Positions 22,901 through 32,929 of a DNA stretch of 64,000 bases are shown here, one piece after another (position 1 is the stretch's first letter; the number at the start of each line of letters is the position of its first letter). The notes under the pieces are model-generated. The model did not search any database. It saw nothing but the letters and a program-made list of their open reading frames with translations, and was not told where the DNA came from. Both the position numbers and the translations under genes were made by a program. The DNA comes from Cristatella mucedo (Eukaryota; Bryozoa; Phylactolaemata; Cristatellidae): the NCBI GenBank assembly GCA_009760855.2, contig WPIO01000120.1, forward strand, positions 1-64,000, written 5' to 3'.

Positions 22901-25562
22901 TTCGATGTAGTTCCGCTTCCACAGTCCCTGCTCGAAAGGGCTGGGCGAGAAGGAGAGAAGCCAGCCAAGGCGTATGCACTTGGGCATCCATATCTGATCT
23001 AGCTCAGATAAAAACTTCCAGTGCCATGATACCTACAAACATACCGCTCGTTTCTTGACACAAGGCTAAGGTTGACACACTGATAAGCAAATATCGCAAT
23101 ATGTTTAGTTGGCCAAACCCAAAAAACCATAAAGGTAAATTGCCCTTTCCTGCCAACAAGCAGGCTTGTATTCCTGAATATGTGCCCAGTTTATGCTCAT
23201 GGTAAATTTAAGCAGCTAAGATCATAGCGACGTAAGATCAACTGCTCTCCTGACTCTACTAAGCTTCCCACTTCCTCTTTTTTGCGTGAGACGGAGTCTG
23301 TTGGCTACCAAATGTGTACCGAAAGCCGCTTAGGCTGTGAGTGTGCTGTACAAAACTCTCCTGTGTAACACCCACATAATCTTTATGACACTGTGGAGCT
23401 ACAGAAGGAGATACATTACATCATTGCTCAATCCGAGCCAGTCAAGCTCGCAGTGCGGGTATTTATTTGCATTACAAGGCTCTGCTAACATGGCTCATGA
23501 ACTCAGTGTCGAATAACCTGCATGGCAGCATGTCTGCGCTCGAAGATATATGACCTATACCTCAACTTGATCAAGCAAGTATGGGCTAGCACTTGGTAAC
23601 CCAAATCGTGGGTTCGAATTCAGCAGCAGCAGTTTTTTGTTGCTAGCTCTGGCAATTGTTCATTGCTAGCTCTGGCAATTGTTAATTCTAGCTCCAGCAA
23701 TTCTCCATTGCCAGTGGGTAACCGGCAGTACGGCTCCTTTCTCTCATTATAAATGATGTAGCCAAATCAGCTAATTTGCAGATCAAATGCCTCGGCTCTT
23801 CAGCCGAACCCACTGACTTATGCTGGCTTCCATGGGCCAACGCGTGGACAAACCAGGATCGAGAAGCTTTCCAAGTGCACACTCTCTGTGGTGGCTTTGC
23901 TGAAGAGCCTCAGGCAGGTTCACTCACGACAAGACACCCCCAAACGCCTGGTGCATGCACACCAGCAATCAGATGCCACTTGTGCAACACGGGATTGTTC
24001 CGGTCACCATTCGAAAAAGTGGACCGGGCCTGCTTGCAAGACGCTAAAACTCGGTAGTTGTGCTTCCTAGTCAGTAACGAGCGCCAGAATGCAGCCACTC
24101 TGCATGGTGACTGGTGAAAGACTTTGCAGGACTAGACAACATTTAAACGGCTGCTAAACAGGAGCCTGCTACAGCATTTGCAGGGTCCATGTGAAGTGTC
24201 AGCTAGGTGCTAATGCTTGCTGACAATGCATATGTTTATCACTACTATAGTGAGTGACTCACTTTTTTTAAAGCATGCATAAAGTGCCTAGAAAAAGATT
24301 ACGCTATCTCAAGGTTCTACACACACCTTATTATTACTATAATACAATTTGGATATAAACAGCTGCAGCACATTGCCAGAAACAGTTGCAGGATGAGCAG
24401 GCAAGGCAGCTACTGCAGCAGGTGAGGCTGCTTCAGCATGGAGCTGCTGGCCCTGCCAGTGCTGAAGGGAGGAGGAGGAGAAGGAGGAGGAGGAGGAGGA
24501 GGAGGAGGAGGAGGAGGAGGAGGAGGAGGAGGAGGAGGAGGAGGAGGAGGAGGGAGGAGGAGGAGGAGGAGGAGGAGGAGGAGGAGGAGGAGGAGGAGGA
24601 GGAGGAGGAGGAGGAGGAGGAGGAGGAGGAGGAGGAGGAGGAGGAGGAGGAGGAGGAGGAGGAGGAGGAGGAGGAGGAGGAGGAGGAGGAGGAGGAGGAG
24701 GAGGAGGAGGAGGAGGAGGAGGAGGATGAGCCTCAGACTGGGACTCGCTCGGACTGGGACCCTCATTTCGTGCAGCTCCTGAGGCTGGGATGTGCCGATA
24801 ACTCCAAAAACCGTCAGCTTGTTTTCTATCTAGACAACTCACGTCTCGTCACAGGGGCAACATGTCCGTCTTAATCAACACCTCATGCACAGCTGCTCTC
24901 CAGCAAGCCTGCCATCCCCAGATTTCGCGGATGCCTGGAGGTGGGAAGTCACGGCAGCAGCTGGTGCCATCGGCAGCGCCTTCATAGTGGCCAGCATTAG
25001 TCCTCCGGCAGAAAACGCTCAGTAAATGAACCACTCGGCCAATGCATTAGCAATAGGACACAGCATAATCGACCCTACACCGCCAGTCTGTCAAGCTTGC
25101 TTTTGTAATCCGCTGATCGATCAAACTATTGGCAAGCAGAAATTATGCCACGGCCGCAGTAACAACTCAATCTACGAGGAGCTACTGCTGACACTGATGG
25201 GACTGAAGGATCGTGACAGCAAGCAAACCCTCAGGCAGTGTAACATCAAGTAGCATGTTCCTTTCAATTTCAAGCAAGTGCCAGACAGTGCTACTGCATC
25301 TCCCGACAGCCAGGCCAGGAAGGACAGCCGCTGTGCTGGAGCGAGGCCGACTTGCCTGCGAGCAGCGGCAGAGGCTGCGTGGGTCGAGATGCGAGAAAAT
25401 GTAGAGTGCGATGACTCGTGGCAGAGCGATTGCTGGGTCCTGCCTGTAGACGGGCACTTTGCTCTTTGCGATGCCCTCGATGAACTCGAGCTGTTTGAGA
25501 GTGCTTTTCTCCAAGATATCGGCCAGCACTCTCCTCCGCTGGCTGTCGTTCCATTTGTCATA
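13643..25562 (-). CDS. FBXO16: FBXO16-like F-box protein gene, partial (four exons placed)
   Basis: The product should be a substrate adaptor binding Skp1 through its F-box in an SCF ubiquitin ligase. Coding blocks in order match vertebrate FBXO16: YDKWNDSQRRRVL; the F-box ALPRVIALYIFSHLDPRSLC; DQIWMPKCIRLGW with FSPSPFEQGLWKRNYI; PPWRGSDPTPKDTWRFNYLD; and a C-terminal KLIKRPKSL. Exons placed are 25562-25356, 22998-22868, 18473-18076 and 13925 down to 13805 or 13643. The junctions between the last three agree in phase. Two exons are missing from my model: the N-terminal one(s) and a short exon of about 11 codons after the F-box core, where the family has a C-W-x-W segment. The intron after the F-box exon starts with GC (CAG|GCAAGT). 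Introns hold family A and B retrotransposons, a SINE-B and the (GGA)n tract. The ubiquitin target is unknown. Confidence 0.82.
14398..14640. other. CA/ACA-rich low-complexity stretch in FBXO16-like terminal intron
   Basis: Degenerate CACACA/GCACACA runs at ~14510-14600 give a His/Thr-rich frame. No gene signal was seen in this intron part (13926-15060). Confidence 0.5.
15062..15168 (-). repeat. tRNA-derived SINE, family B (partial)
   Basis: The minus strand has GTCGTGGGCTCGAGC as B-box region and a tail with GAGATTAAATTCTCT. It directly abuts the family A LINE starting near 15170. Confidence 0.6.
15170..16203 (+). mobile_element. Family A non-LTR retrotransposon, 3' half of RT region to 3' end
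   Basis: It starts at the position of the RT catalytic box, which is degraded here (normally Y-A-D-D-T-Q-L-Y). It continues through [20 protein letters not shown], the AARLVFKSQRFEHVLLLLKE block and RLWNSLPQFL, in shifting frames. It ends in a 3' UTR of about 60 nt and a TACAT-type repeat (16187-16200). Confidence 0.8.
16735..16905 (+). mobile_element. Family B non-LTR fragment with 3' tail
   Basis: Frame LHKIAIIRAFLNRDTTSKLV, then YTFVTSCRDFCNS, typical of L2/CR1 C-terminal regions. It jumps to the conserved tail AAGTGCCTAGAAAG..ATTAGGTTCTCTGAAGGTGC. Confidence 0.6.
16905..17995 (-). mobile_element. Family B non-LTR retrotransposon fragment with RT box
   Basis: Read on the minus strand it has PQGSLLGSFLLIVYVLS and the catalytic-box region FHFYAEDIQL, where the second Asp-Asp pair is changed (Glu for the first Asp). 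FVPSHLDSGNSLLAG and a 3' tail running to 16905 follow. Frames are broken. Its tail meets the plus-strand fragment's tail 3'-to-3'. Confidence 0.7.
18076..18473 (-). CDS. FBXO16: FBXO16-like exon: Ser/Pro-rich linker and RFNYLDN motif
   Basis: The acceptor is AATTCCTAG|GGT, phase 0. About 90 residues of low-complexity linker include a Gln run (CAG repeat, 18187-18215). PPWRGSDPTPKDTWRFNYLD and NDDQVELIKT follow. A consensus donor (TT|GTGAGT) overlaps an in-frame TGA, so splicing rather than termination is preferred; the next exon supplies the missing base. Confidence 0.8.
18520..18677 (+). repeat. tRNA-derived SINE, family B, with (TA)n tail
   Basis: A box TGGTCCAGTGG at 18532-18542 and B box GGGCTCGAGCC at 18582-18592 have tRNA-like spacing. 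The 3' tail AGAGATTAAGTTCTCTTGGG leads into (TA)n at 18654-18677. It lies ~50 bp upstream of the FBXO16-like linker exon. Confidence 0.8.
18680..21305. other. FBXO16-like intron without recognised features
   Basis: No ORF with a motif and no repeat matched elsewhere in the window. Some AT-rich runs occur near 19.2-19.6 kb. Confidence 0.5.
21310..22555 (+). mobile_element. Family A non-LTR retrotransposon, longest copy
   Basis: RT region remnants (DEVLAWFKSYLSDHVQSLSF, then FHFNANDTQ in place of the Y-A-D-D box) precede an intact 178-codon C-terminal frame at 21950-22486. That frame has MAGLPKKATTPLQLTMNMAA, RLKTVGDRSFSSAGPRLWN and HATHYLNCSPDSAM. Its short 3' UTR ends near 22555. Confidence 0.85.
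22868..22998 (-). CDS. FBXO16: FBXO16-like exon: FSPSPFEQGLWK segment
   Basis: The acceptor is CTGAGCTAG and the exon opens with two bases completing Asp: (D)QIWMPKCIRLGWLL, FSPSPFEQGLWKRNYIENID, SLRCLRPA. The donor is GCA|GTATGT, phase 0. The human protein has the same FSPTPFEQGIWK-type motif (from memory). Confidence 0.85.
23240..23426 (+). mobile_element. Family A non-LTR, 3'-terminal fragment
   Basis: About 190 bp matching the last coding residues and the 3' UTR of the other copies, ending GGAGATACATTACAT. Confidence 0.8.
23427..24468. other. Intron sequence; tRNA-like B-box remnant
   Basis: TGGGTTCGAATTC at ~23610 next to CAGCAGCAG resembles a diverged SINE head. A family B tail remnant (AAAGTGCCTAGAAAAAGATTA) lies at 24281-24301. 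No gene was seen; the unlocated short FBXO16-like exon should lie between 22998 and 25356. Confidence 0.4.
24466..24727 (+). repeat. Very long (GGA)n trinucleotide tract
   Basis: About 85 GGA units, nearly pure, with two small interruptions (~24480 and ~24553). Every reading frame across it is open (poly-Gly, Arg, Glu, Pro, Ser, Leu), so the long ORFs here are artefacts. Confidence 0.98.
24728..25355. other. GC-rich intron next to the F-box exon
   Basis: No confirmed exon. A minus-strand candidate near 24911 (GATGGCAG|GCTTGCTGG) is discussed among the rejected items. Confidence 0.4.
25356..25562 (-). CDS. FBXO16: FBXO16-like exon: F-box core
   Basis: Sixty-nine codons, phase 0 at both ends. 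It has KWNDSQRRRVLADILEKSTL, then ALPRVIALYIFSHLDPRSLC ending RCSQ. The acceptor is ATGGCAG|TAT. The donor is CAG|GCAAGT, a GC splice site. Confidence 0.85.
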
Positions 25563-26622
25563 CTGCCATCAAGATTGAGGTGTGGGACATGACACGTAGA
25601 ACGACTGCTGACACTCGACAAGCGGCAGAGCCGACCAATCTCTCTGGCAGTGGGCAGTCAGACGACATCAGCTGAGTGGCAGGAAAAAATGCCGAAAGAG
25701 AAACTGACCTATGTCGGAGCTCCCGTGAGAATTATAGCCCAACCAGCATACCACGAGTTTCTGGGTCTCCACAAAGGCTAGACCCTGCAGAGTGCATGCT
25801 GACAGAGCCACAGGCGAAATACGTGTGCTCTGGCTTGCAGGTGATTGACTGTCAAAATGGCACCAGCTAAGTAAGTCAAGAGCCACAACTGTAAGCATCA
25901 TCCATGGCTGACTTACACAACTAGAGCTGGATATATTTTTAGAAGAATAGTATGCCAGCCCTGTATTTTTTTCAAATAAAGCGCGACTCAGTGGTAGTGG
26001 CTCTTGAACCGACTTAATGGCATAAGAGATGACAGTAATACACTTGAGGTCGGCATTAGCGTGAAAAATGTGCTAACCGGAATGATACAAATTCGTTCAA
26101 TTAGACGCAGACATACACTAAAAGAACTATGTACGCAAAGAAGTATACCGAGTGAGACACTTATCAGCTAATATGGTGTCGTTTGTGCATCTAGACAAGT
26201 CAGTTTCTGCTATGGGCACAGAACATCAGCAGGCTGTTCGGCTGTTCAACATGGTCGCCAGCGTCGGTTTATATTTAGGTTGATTGAACACGTTTTAGAG
26301 CTATCTTTCCAGATCAGGGTTTAGGATTGTGCGAGTATTGCTTACGGTTGTATGTTTTTGGTCTAACAGTTGTGATTTCAGTAGTTCAATTGTAGACTCT
26401 TTTGCTTAAGTTTTGGCGTTTAGATATAAGGGATTAGTGTTTAGGTTCTAGAGAAAAGCTGTAAATGCAATGTGCCAAAATGGGTTTATTAAAGCTAAAT
26501 ATAAATTACTCGGGGCTACTTTGTTGAACAGCCGGCTGTGAGCAGAGTGATCATAGCGAAAACTGACCTGGCTCTAGTCACAAGTGAAACAGTATATATA
26601 TATATATATATATCTACGTATG

Positions 26623-26662
<40 letters not shown>

Positions 26663-27090
26663 GAGAGAGGGAGAGACAGAGAGAGACAGAGAGAGAGAAA
26701 GAGAGGACTGAACCTTTGAATCATAAAGTGACGACCGTCCCCAACATGTTTTACCAAAATCCAGGCTATATTGACTGTCTTAAGTGGCGGCTACAAATTA
26801 AACTATGTTTACACTGTCGAATTTCTTCAGACAAATGGAAGCCTGTTTAGCTGGGGCATATAGAGACACTTTCCTACATTATCATTTTATGGTGATCCAA
26901 CTCATCCCAAAGTTTGGCAAAAATCCAAAGAAACTTGTATCAACTCTTCGGTGTATCCACACTCGAAAATATCAGTTTATGCATATAAATAAATACACGT
27001 GTATATATATATATAAATATATATTTAGTTATTTATTTACACGGTACATATACAGCCAACTGTAATAGATATATGGCACAGTTAGTTTTG

Positions 27091-27093
<3 letters not shown>
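25563..27093. other. Upstream of the placed FBXO16-like exons; microsatellites
   Basis: The N-terminal FBXO16-like exon should lie here or beyond but was not identified with confidence. (TA)n tracts occur at 26590-26614 and 26627-26662, followed by a GA-rich run at 26663-26705. Confidence 0.5.

Positions 27094-27145
<52 letters not shown>
27094..27145 (+). repeat. (CA)n microsatellite
   Basis: About 26 pure CA units. Confidence 0.98.
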
Positions 27146-27147
<2 letters not shown>

Positions 27148-27293
27148 TTAATGGAGCACATAGGTAAACAGGGTCAATAAACTGCTTGTATCGATGTATG
27201 TAAGTATAGGTATAAGCAGCCAGCCTAGGCACCTCATATATGCATAGCAAGAGATAAATATAAATACACACCTCATACAGTCAAACTTGCACA

Positions 27294-27297
<4 letters not shown>

Positions 27298-27345
<48 letters not shown>
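27298..27345 (+). repeat. (TA)n microsatellite at left edge of hAT element
   Basis: About 23 TA units running directly into the putative left end of the transposon. Confidence 0.95.
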
Positions 27346-27348
<3 letters not shown>

Positions 27349-30300
27349 GGGCTGTACCGGATTTGATTTTTTCAAATTCGGCCGGAGCCGTATTTGCCGG
27401 ATTTTTGATGACAAATACGGCCGGAGCCGGATTTGTTCATCGGACAAATTTTTACCATTTGTACTACCAAGTTTTTACTTGAGGATATATACTACAATAA
27501 ATATTTAATTAAAAAAATATTATTAATAATAAGTAGCATCATTGTCTTTTGCTGTTTGTTTATTTTTGTGTAATAGGTGTTGCTGTGGGAGACCTCAGTG
27601 ATAATCGTATAGCAGTGACATTTTATTAAAAAATTGAGTAAACATTTTTTACATCATAATATTGGTAATAACACAAAAAAAATGAAAAGAGACTAAAGTT
27701 CAAAATTCAAAAATACAAAAATAAGTACTGTAATTTTATATATTTTTCATACATTTGTTTCTTAAATTTATTTCATCAGTTTTGAATTATATTTGAGAAA
27801 TATCAGTCGAGCTGCATTCTCTGGCAGAAGTGAACTTCGATGATCACTGAGGACTTCCCCAGCAACACTGAACAAACGTTCTGAAGGTACACTTGTTGGT
27901 GGAGCACCCAAATAAACGCGAGCTACTGTTGCCAGAGCTGGCAGTCGTTCCCTGTTCTGTCTCCACCACTGTAGTGGATCAGCCTCTCTGTTTATTAATG
28001 GCTCTGCCAAGTATTTGTTCAGCTGACTGTCAATGTCTGGTTGTTGCTCACTGCCTGTGGTACCAGCAGTAGATTGAACAATGTCATCAAAACATTCCCA
28101 AAGTACTGATGATTGAGAAGAATTATCCAGCCGGGCTTGCTTGGCTGGAATTTCTTCATTTGTGTCAACCTGCCGCTCAGACTGATTTTTGTGGCTTCCA
28201 TCTTGCACAGTTTCTATCTGCCCTGTCAATTCATTGAATGCAAGCAGAACCCTTGCTTTTGTAGCTGTCAGTGTAGCTTCTGATGAGAAGAATTTGTTTT
28301 TGAATCGTGGATCAATCATTGTCGCCACTGTATACAGGGCTTCCTGCTCGATACTGTCAAAGCGTTCATTCAATGAGTTGATTAGGGTTGACCTCATAGT
28401 CTTTACACCTGCATCTGTGCAGTCCTTCTTCAACAGGTTCCGCAGAGCTGTTACAATAGGAATAACTAGTGATATACGTGCTGCTTCACGGCTAACTTCT
28501 CTTGTTGCCTCTTCAAACGGAGCAAGCACGGACACAGCATTTTCAGCCACGGACCACTGATGTGCAGTTGGGCAGGAAGTGCCAACGACTTCTGAACAGT
28601 AGAGGGTTAATGCACGACGCTGTTCACATAGACGACGCAGCATGTAAAACGTTGAGTTCCATCTTGTGCTCACGTCTTGTAACAGCTGGTGGTCTGGCAA
28701 ACCCAGTTCAGCCTGCAACTCCTTGAACCGACCACTCGCAGATGAAGAATGTTTTAAAATGACCAACTAATTTCTTTCCGATACTTATTATGTCTGATAC
28801 TCCCCGCTGACTGAGCAATCCGTCATGCACACATAACTGCATGGTATGTGCAAAGCACCCGAAGCTTTTTATGTTGGCATCACGAAAACATTTTGATATG
28901 TTCGCCGCATTGTCTCGAAGTACGACATGACAGCGTCCAAAGCTAATGTTCCATTTGTCAAGCATCTGCTAAAAGGCAGTCATCAGTCCAGCAGCAGTGT
29001 GATGACCAGCAAATGGCATGCAATCCAACACACAAAACTCATGTTTTCAAACTCCTCTGTCAGCCAATGGGCAGTTAAGCCCATGAATGATTGCACAGTA
29101 TTGTCTGCTGTCCATGTATCAGTGGTAAAGGACAGAAACGGAGTAGTTGCTGGATCGAGTATTACCAACAGCTGGGTGCAAACTTCATCATTAATTTCAG
29201 GAATGACTCTCTCTGCAAAATATTTTCGTGATGGAACAGTGTAACGCCTCTCTAAAACTCCCATGAGTTCAACAAAGCCTGCCTTCTCAACAATCTGAAC
29301 CGGTTGCATATCTGTTATTATCATCTTAGCAATGGCACGGTGAATTCTCACTGATGAGCTGTTATTGATATCCCATACTTTCATGCATGCAACTTGTTCG
29401 GGAATCGTTTTCTGGATCATGACTTTGCCTATTGCACCAGGTGTAACATTCGGCAGTGCTGCAGTTTCAGCCTTCTTCTTTGCATTAGCAATTTTGGTTT
29501 GCATTTCGTTGTATTCTTTATAATGTTTTGAGCGAAGATGTGTCAGCATGGCCGAAGTTGAAAATTTTTTTGGGCTCATCTGGTTTACCACGTGACAAGA
29601 TGCTTGGACACAGCAAACACTGGGATTTTGAGCTGTCACCGTCCTTTTCTCTGAAGTATTCCCAAACTGGACTGTTTTTCATTTTGTCTGTCATCTAGTT
29701 AAAAAATAAAACACAATTAAAAGACTTTTGGATTTATTTATAAGGCCGCCCTTTACGCGTATAGGCAGCAATTTATGCGCACTGCACGCACACACACGCA
29801 TTCTCCACGGCAGTCACACTGACCTGGTCCTATGTACAGAATTCAAATACGTGAATGCAGCCCCGTTTTAGGTTACGTACTTCAGCGGGGCGCGATTAAC
29901 TGCCAAAAGCTGTCGCGGCACACCAGACCAACCAAAATGTGTTCAGTGACTTCTGTAGTGACGCGGTCTGGCGCTAGCAACACTGCGCACTACGCAAAAC
30001 TCAAATTTCGGAAAAAAGCGCAAAAGATATACAGTGCTAGTGGTGTTGTTACCTGCACGGATTTGCAAGTTGTCTCGCCTTGGCTGCAGAGTGACTGCTA
30101 TTGCAATGAAGGTATACCGTGAAGAAGTTCCGCACGCTTCCGCCAAGTGCGGCTTCGTGAGACCAAATGCACTGCGAACGAATCTATGGTGCGGCCTGAC
30201 CGACGACGGGCTGCCGCTCGCAGCGTTCCGCTCTGACGTCTGAGAATCTAACCGCGCTCGGAAACGTTCCGCCGCGAGCCGAGGTCAAAACCATGTCGTT

Positions 30301-30450
30301 ACGACCTGACGTCGGAGTGCTCAATCAGCGTCTGAACGTCCTCTCGGCCTCCCCACCCTCTCCCGACGCAGAGCGCAGGGACGTCGGGCCAGCTCCTTCC
30401 TCTTATAAATGGAACTAGTAATATATTCAACCAAAATTCGAAAAATCCGA
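27346..30450 (-). mobile_element. hAT-superfamily DNA transposon, degenerate
   Basis: The boundaries are inferred. On the left, GGGGCTGTACCGGATTTGA starts right after (TA)n. On the right, a partly similar inverted end (ATTCGAAAAATCCG) stops right before another (TA)n. Subterminal CGGCCGGAGCCG-ATTTG units are repeated near the left end (27378-27435). The transposase pseudogene occupies 27768-29694 on the minus strand. A GC- and CpG-rich leader lies at 29750-30400. Confidence 0.65.
27768..29694 (-). pseudogene. hAT transposase (ZBED-like), frameshifted
   Basis: Cut-and-paste DNA transposase. Starting from ATG at 29694 the frames show a BED-type zinc finger: a C-x2-C pair in SQCLLC, then SAMLTHLRSKH. 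A middle RNase-H-like region follows (TTDTWTADNTVQSFMGLTAH, then VLRDNAANISK and GCFAHTMQLCVHDGL), then LLQDVSTRWNSTFYMLRRL. The hAT C-terminal dimerisation domain is DPLQWWRQNRERLPALATVA with PSERLFSVAGEV. The C-terminal 332 codons (28766-27768) are intact. The reading frame is broken near the T7 run at 29565-29571, near 28970-29000 and near 28755, so it cannot be translated as one protein. The BED/hAT combination also occurs in domesticated ZBED genes, but the disruptions argue against that here. Confidence 0.85.
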
Positions 30451-30518
30451 TATATATATATATATATATATTATGCCAGTGAAAAAATACATAAAAATCA
30501 TAAACTAGTATACAAAGG

Positions 30519-30604
<86 letters not shown>

Positions 30605-30620
30605 CACACATATATATGCA
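30450..30620 (+). repeat. (TA)n microsatellites right of the hAT element
   Basis: Tracts at 30450-30470 and 30521-30600, then CA/TA-rich sequence to about 30665. Confidence 0.95.
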
Positions 30621-30665
30621 CACACATATTCACACACCGCACGCAAGTGCACACACACACACTGA

Positions 30666-31189
30666 CACACAGACATGTAAATGCACAAATCCAAAGCTGC
30701 TCACAGGTAACAATTCAGCTCATACTTCTCTTACCCATCTGCCAAATAATTGTCTTCTTTCTTCATAAACCTGAAAGATGCAGTTGGTATTAATATGAGC
30801 AGTCGATTAATTCGCGATGCCGTTTAAGTTTTGATAATTAAGCACCACAGAGCTATGCACAGCCTACTTCGTCGAGAACAACCTAGGACGAACCAGCCAG
30901 AAATTGCTAAGATATAGCACGACACTGAGACATTCTTTTGCCTCGAATGTATGGTTCGGGTTCGGAAGTGCTGTGTAATTCTGACCCAGAGGACTGTACT
31001 TACGTCTGCTTAAGGCGAACTGAAAACTTTTCTGACAGTTTTGCATAGGATTTAGGAACCAATTTGCCATTAAGCTGCCGAATCAAGTCCAAACAAAAGC
31101 AATTAATGCAAATGCAAGGATACCGCTCATAAACGGTCTGATATATGACTAAGATACAACCGCGATCCTACTGTATTAATGAAACTATT
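30666..31189. other. No gene recognised
   Basis: Unmatched sequence with short ORFs only. Confidence 0.5.
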
Positions 31190-31355
31190 CGTAATGGCTC
31201 ACTAGGTAAGGCGGTTGCTTTTCATGACCTCGGCCCCGAGGTCGTGGGTTCGAATCCTGTGGTGGGCGATCCTTTATTGCTGCTGCAAGCGGTGGTGATA
31301 ACCGTCAAGGCTCTTCTGTTGCTTTACAAAAAGAGGCTGTTAAATCAGCTAGCAT
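31190..31355 (+). repeat. tRNA-derived SINE, family A (best-preserved copy)
   Basis: A box TGGCTCACTAGG at 31195-31206 and a perfect pol III B box GGTTCGAATCC at 31247-31257. The tRNA-like head is followed by GTGGGCGATCC and a body with GTGGTGATAACCGTCAAGGC. Minus-strand copies lie near 38.1, 46.9 and 6.4 kb. Confidence 0.85.
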
Positions 31356-31411
31356 TTTTTTATTCTAAGCCTGAGATGTTGTGACGATATTGCACTATTC
31401 TCTCTGTCTCT

Positions 31412-31430
31412 GTGCCTCTCTCTCTCTCTC

Positions 31431-31485
<55 letters not shown>

Positions 31486-31490
31486 CTCAA
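31412..31490 (+). repeat. (CT)n microsatellite
   Basis: A long, slightly interrupted CT run. Confidence 0.95.
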
Positions 31491-32384
31491 TTTGTCCCCC
31501 TTGCTTGGTTCATAATGATTACTATCTCTATTTGCAACTTCAGGTGCACTTGCGTGTACTCACTTGGCTCACTCACTTGCATACATTCATGGTCGCTAAA
31601 GGTAAAGGCCAGCTGATTTGACAGCCTCATTGTAAATAGCAGGTAAACAAGCCTTGGTGGCGATCACTCCTGCTTGCAGAGGGCAGTGGAGAATTGCCCC
31701 GTGCAAGACTCAATCCCAGCACCTTACACATGTGTTTGAACCAAGCAGCAAACAGACTAGGTAATGAGAAGCTTTGTCTTAAAAATTTTCTAAAATCAGA
31801 ATCAGACGTAGCTGAAAATAGAAAATTAATATTCAACAGCCGTGCCTCCACATCTAGAAACAAGTAGAAAACAGATCAGGCACACAGTGTGTGGTAGGGC
31901 CAGCATCTCTCATCGACTACAGAAAGCAGACCATCAATTTTTTGTGCTCCATAATGTACAGTCGGCACGTAGAAAATTTCCAGGTGATACGAATTCAGAA
32001 AGCAGCTAAAATCTCTCTTATTTACCGGAACTGCTTTTTATGTGTAATCAGCCTTGTTTTACGAGGAGCCGAATACAAAGCTGTAAGTACATACATGCCT
32101 ATATAACTCCGACAAACACAAGTACTTGCAATATGGTTCAGGAAGTTATGGTCTATGCTGATTCAAGTCCTACTTATTTGAAATTGAACATAATCTACAT
32201 CTAAATGACACTATAAGTAAATATTCTGTTTAAATTATGTTTAATTCTGTTAATTCTGTTTAAATACAAGAAAACATCGGATCACATGCAGTTCCCAGGC
32301 ATATGCAAAACTTACCTAAACATAATGCATAACCCCCTGAGTCTAACACCATATTGCTGCATAAACTGGGTTTAAGTCAAAGTG
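31491..32384. other. No gene recognised
   Basis: Short ORFs without motifs; a weak tRNA-like anti-B-box remnant near 31700. Confidence 0.45.
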
Positions 32385-32510
32385 GAAGGAGCTCACATTT
32401 CACGACCGAGGTCGCGATTTCGAGTCCAGCAAAAGACAGTATTTTTGGCCAGCTGCAATCATGATGGTAGCCCCTAAGGCTGACTGCAGCAAAATAAACT
32501 GAGCTGTGGA
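32385..32510 (+). repeat. Diverged tRNA-like SINE, family A type
   Basis: CGACCGAGGTCGCGATTTCGAGTCC keeps the B-box region and the body shows AGGCTGACTGCAGC. Identity to the 31.2-kb copy is limited. Confidence 0.4.
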
Positions 32511-32929
32511 ATTATCCGATCGGTACTTTTACAAGTTTACCGGCTTTACGAGTATAAAAACCGTCATGCCAATACACCATACATGCTGTACAGCTCAGGA
32601 GCTCAGCATGACTTGCTTCCTGAGATGAGTAACAGCCTCCTAATGTTACGGCATAGTCAGAAGGTATTATATGCGCAAAGACTGCACATGAAAGCTAAGC
32701 GGTACCAATGCAAGTGTGCAAGAATAAAGTCAAATGCTTCCGGCAACAAGCCAAAAGCTGAGACGCAGCAGATGGAGCAAGCTCAATTTTAAAATGGACA
32801 TGAGTTATTAAATTAATAATGCATACAATAATCAGATTATTTGTGCGCAGGGTTGATATTTAATCGCACCAAGTAAACTTGTATTAACAGCATAGCGAAT
32901 AATAAGCAAGTGACCACCAGGCATCCTTA

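Noticed and set aside
24309-24874. Long poly-Pro/Ser, poly-Arg/Glu, poly-Leu and poly-Gly ORFs
   Set aside because: They are reading frames through a (GGA)n tract with no conserved flanking sequence.
24880-24915. Minus-strand ACWRAAVHE as the missing FBXO16-like micro-exon
   Set aside because: The acceptor is plausible, but the only donor gives the wrong phase for the next exon and the second conserved Trp is absent.
25741-25800. Minus-strand frame AFVETQKLVVCW as the N-terminal FBXO16-like exon
   Set aside because: Spacing to YDKW would match the family, but no donor with the required phase follows TGG, and residue similarity is weak.
31190-31270. A functional tRNA gene
   Set aside because: It has A and B boxes, but no complete cloverleaf or acceptor stem pairing was found, and it recurs with the same non-tRNA body elsewhere; it is a SINE.
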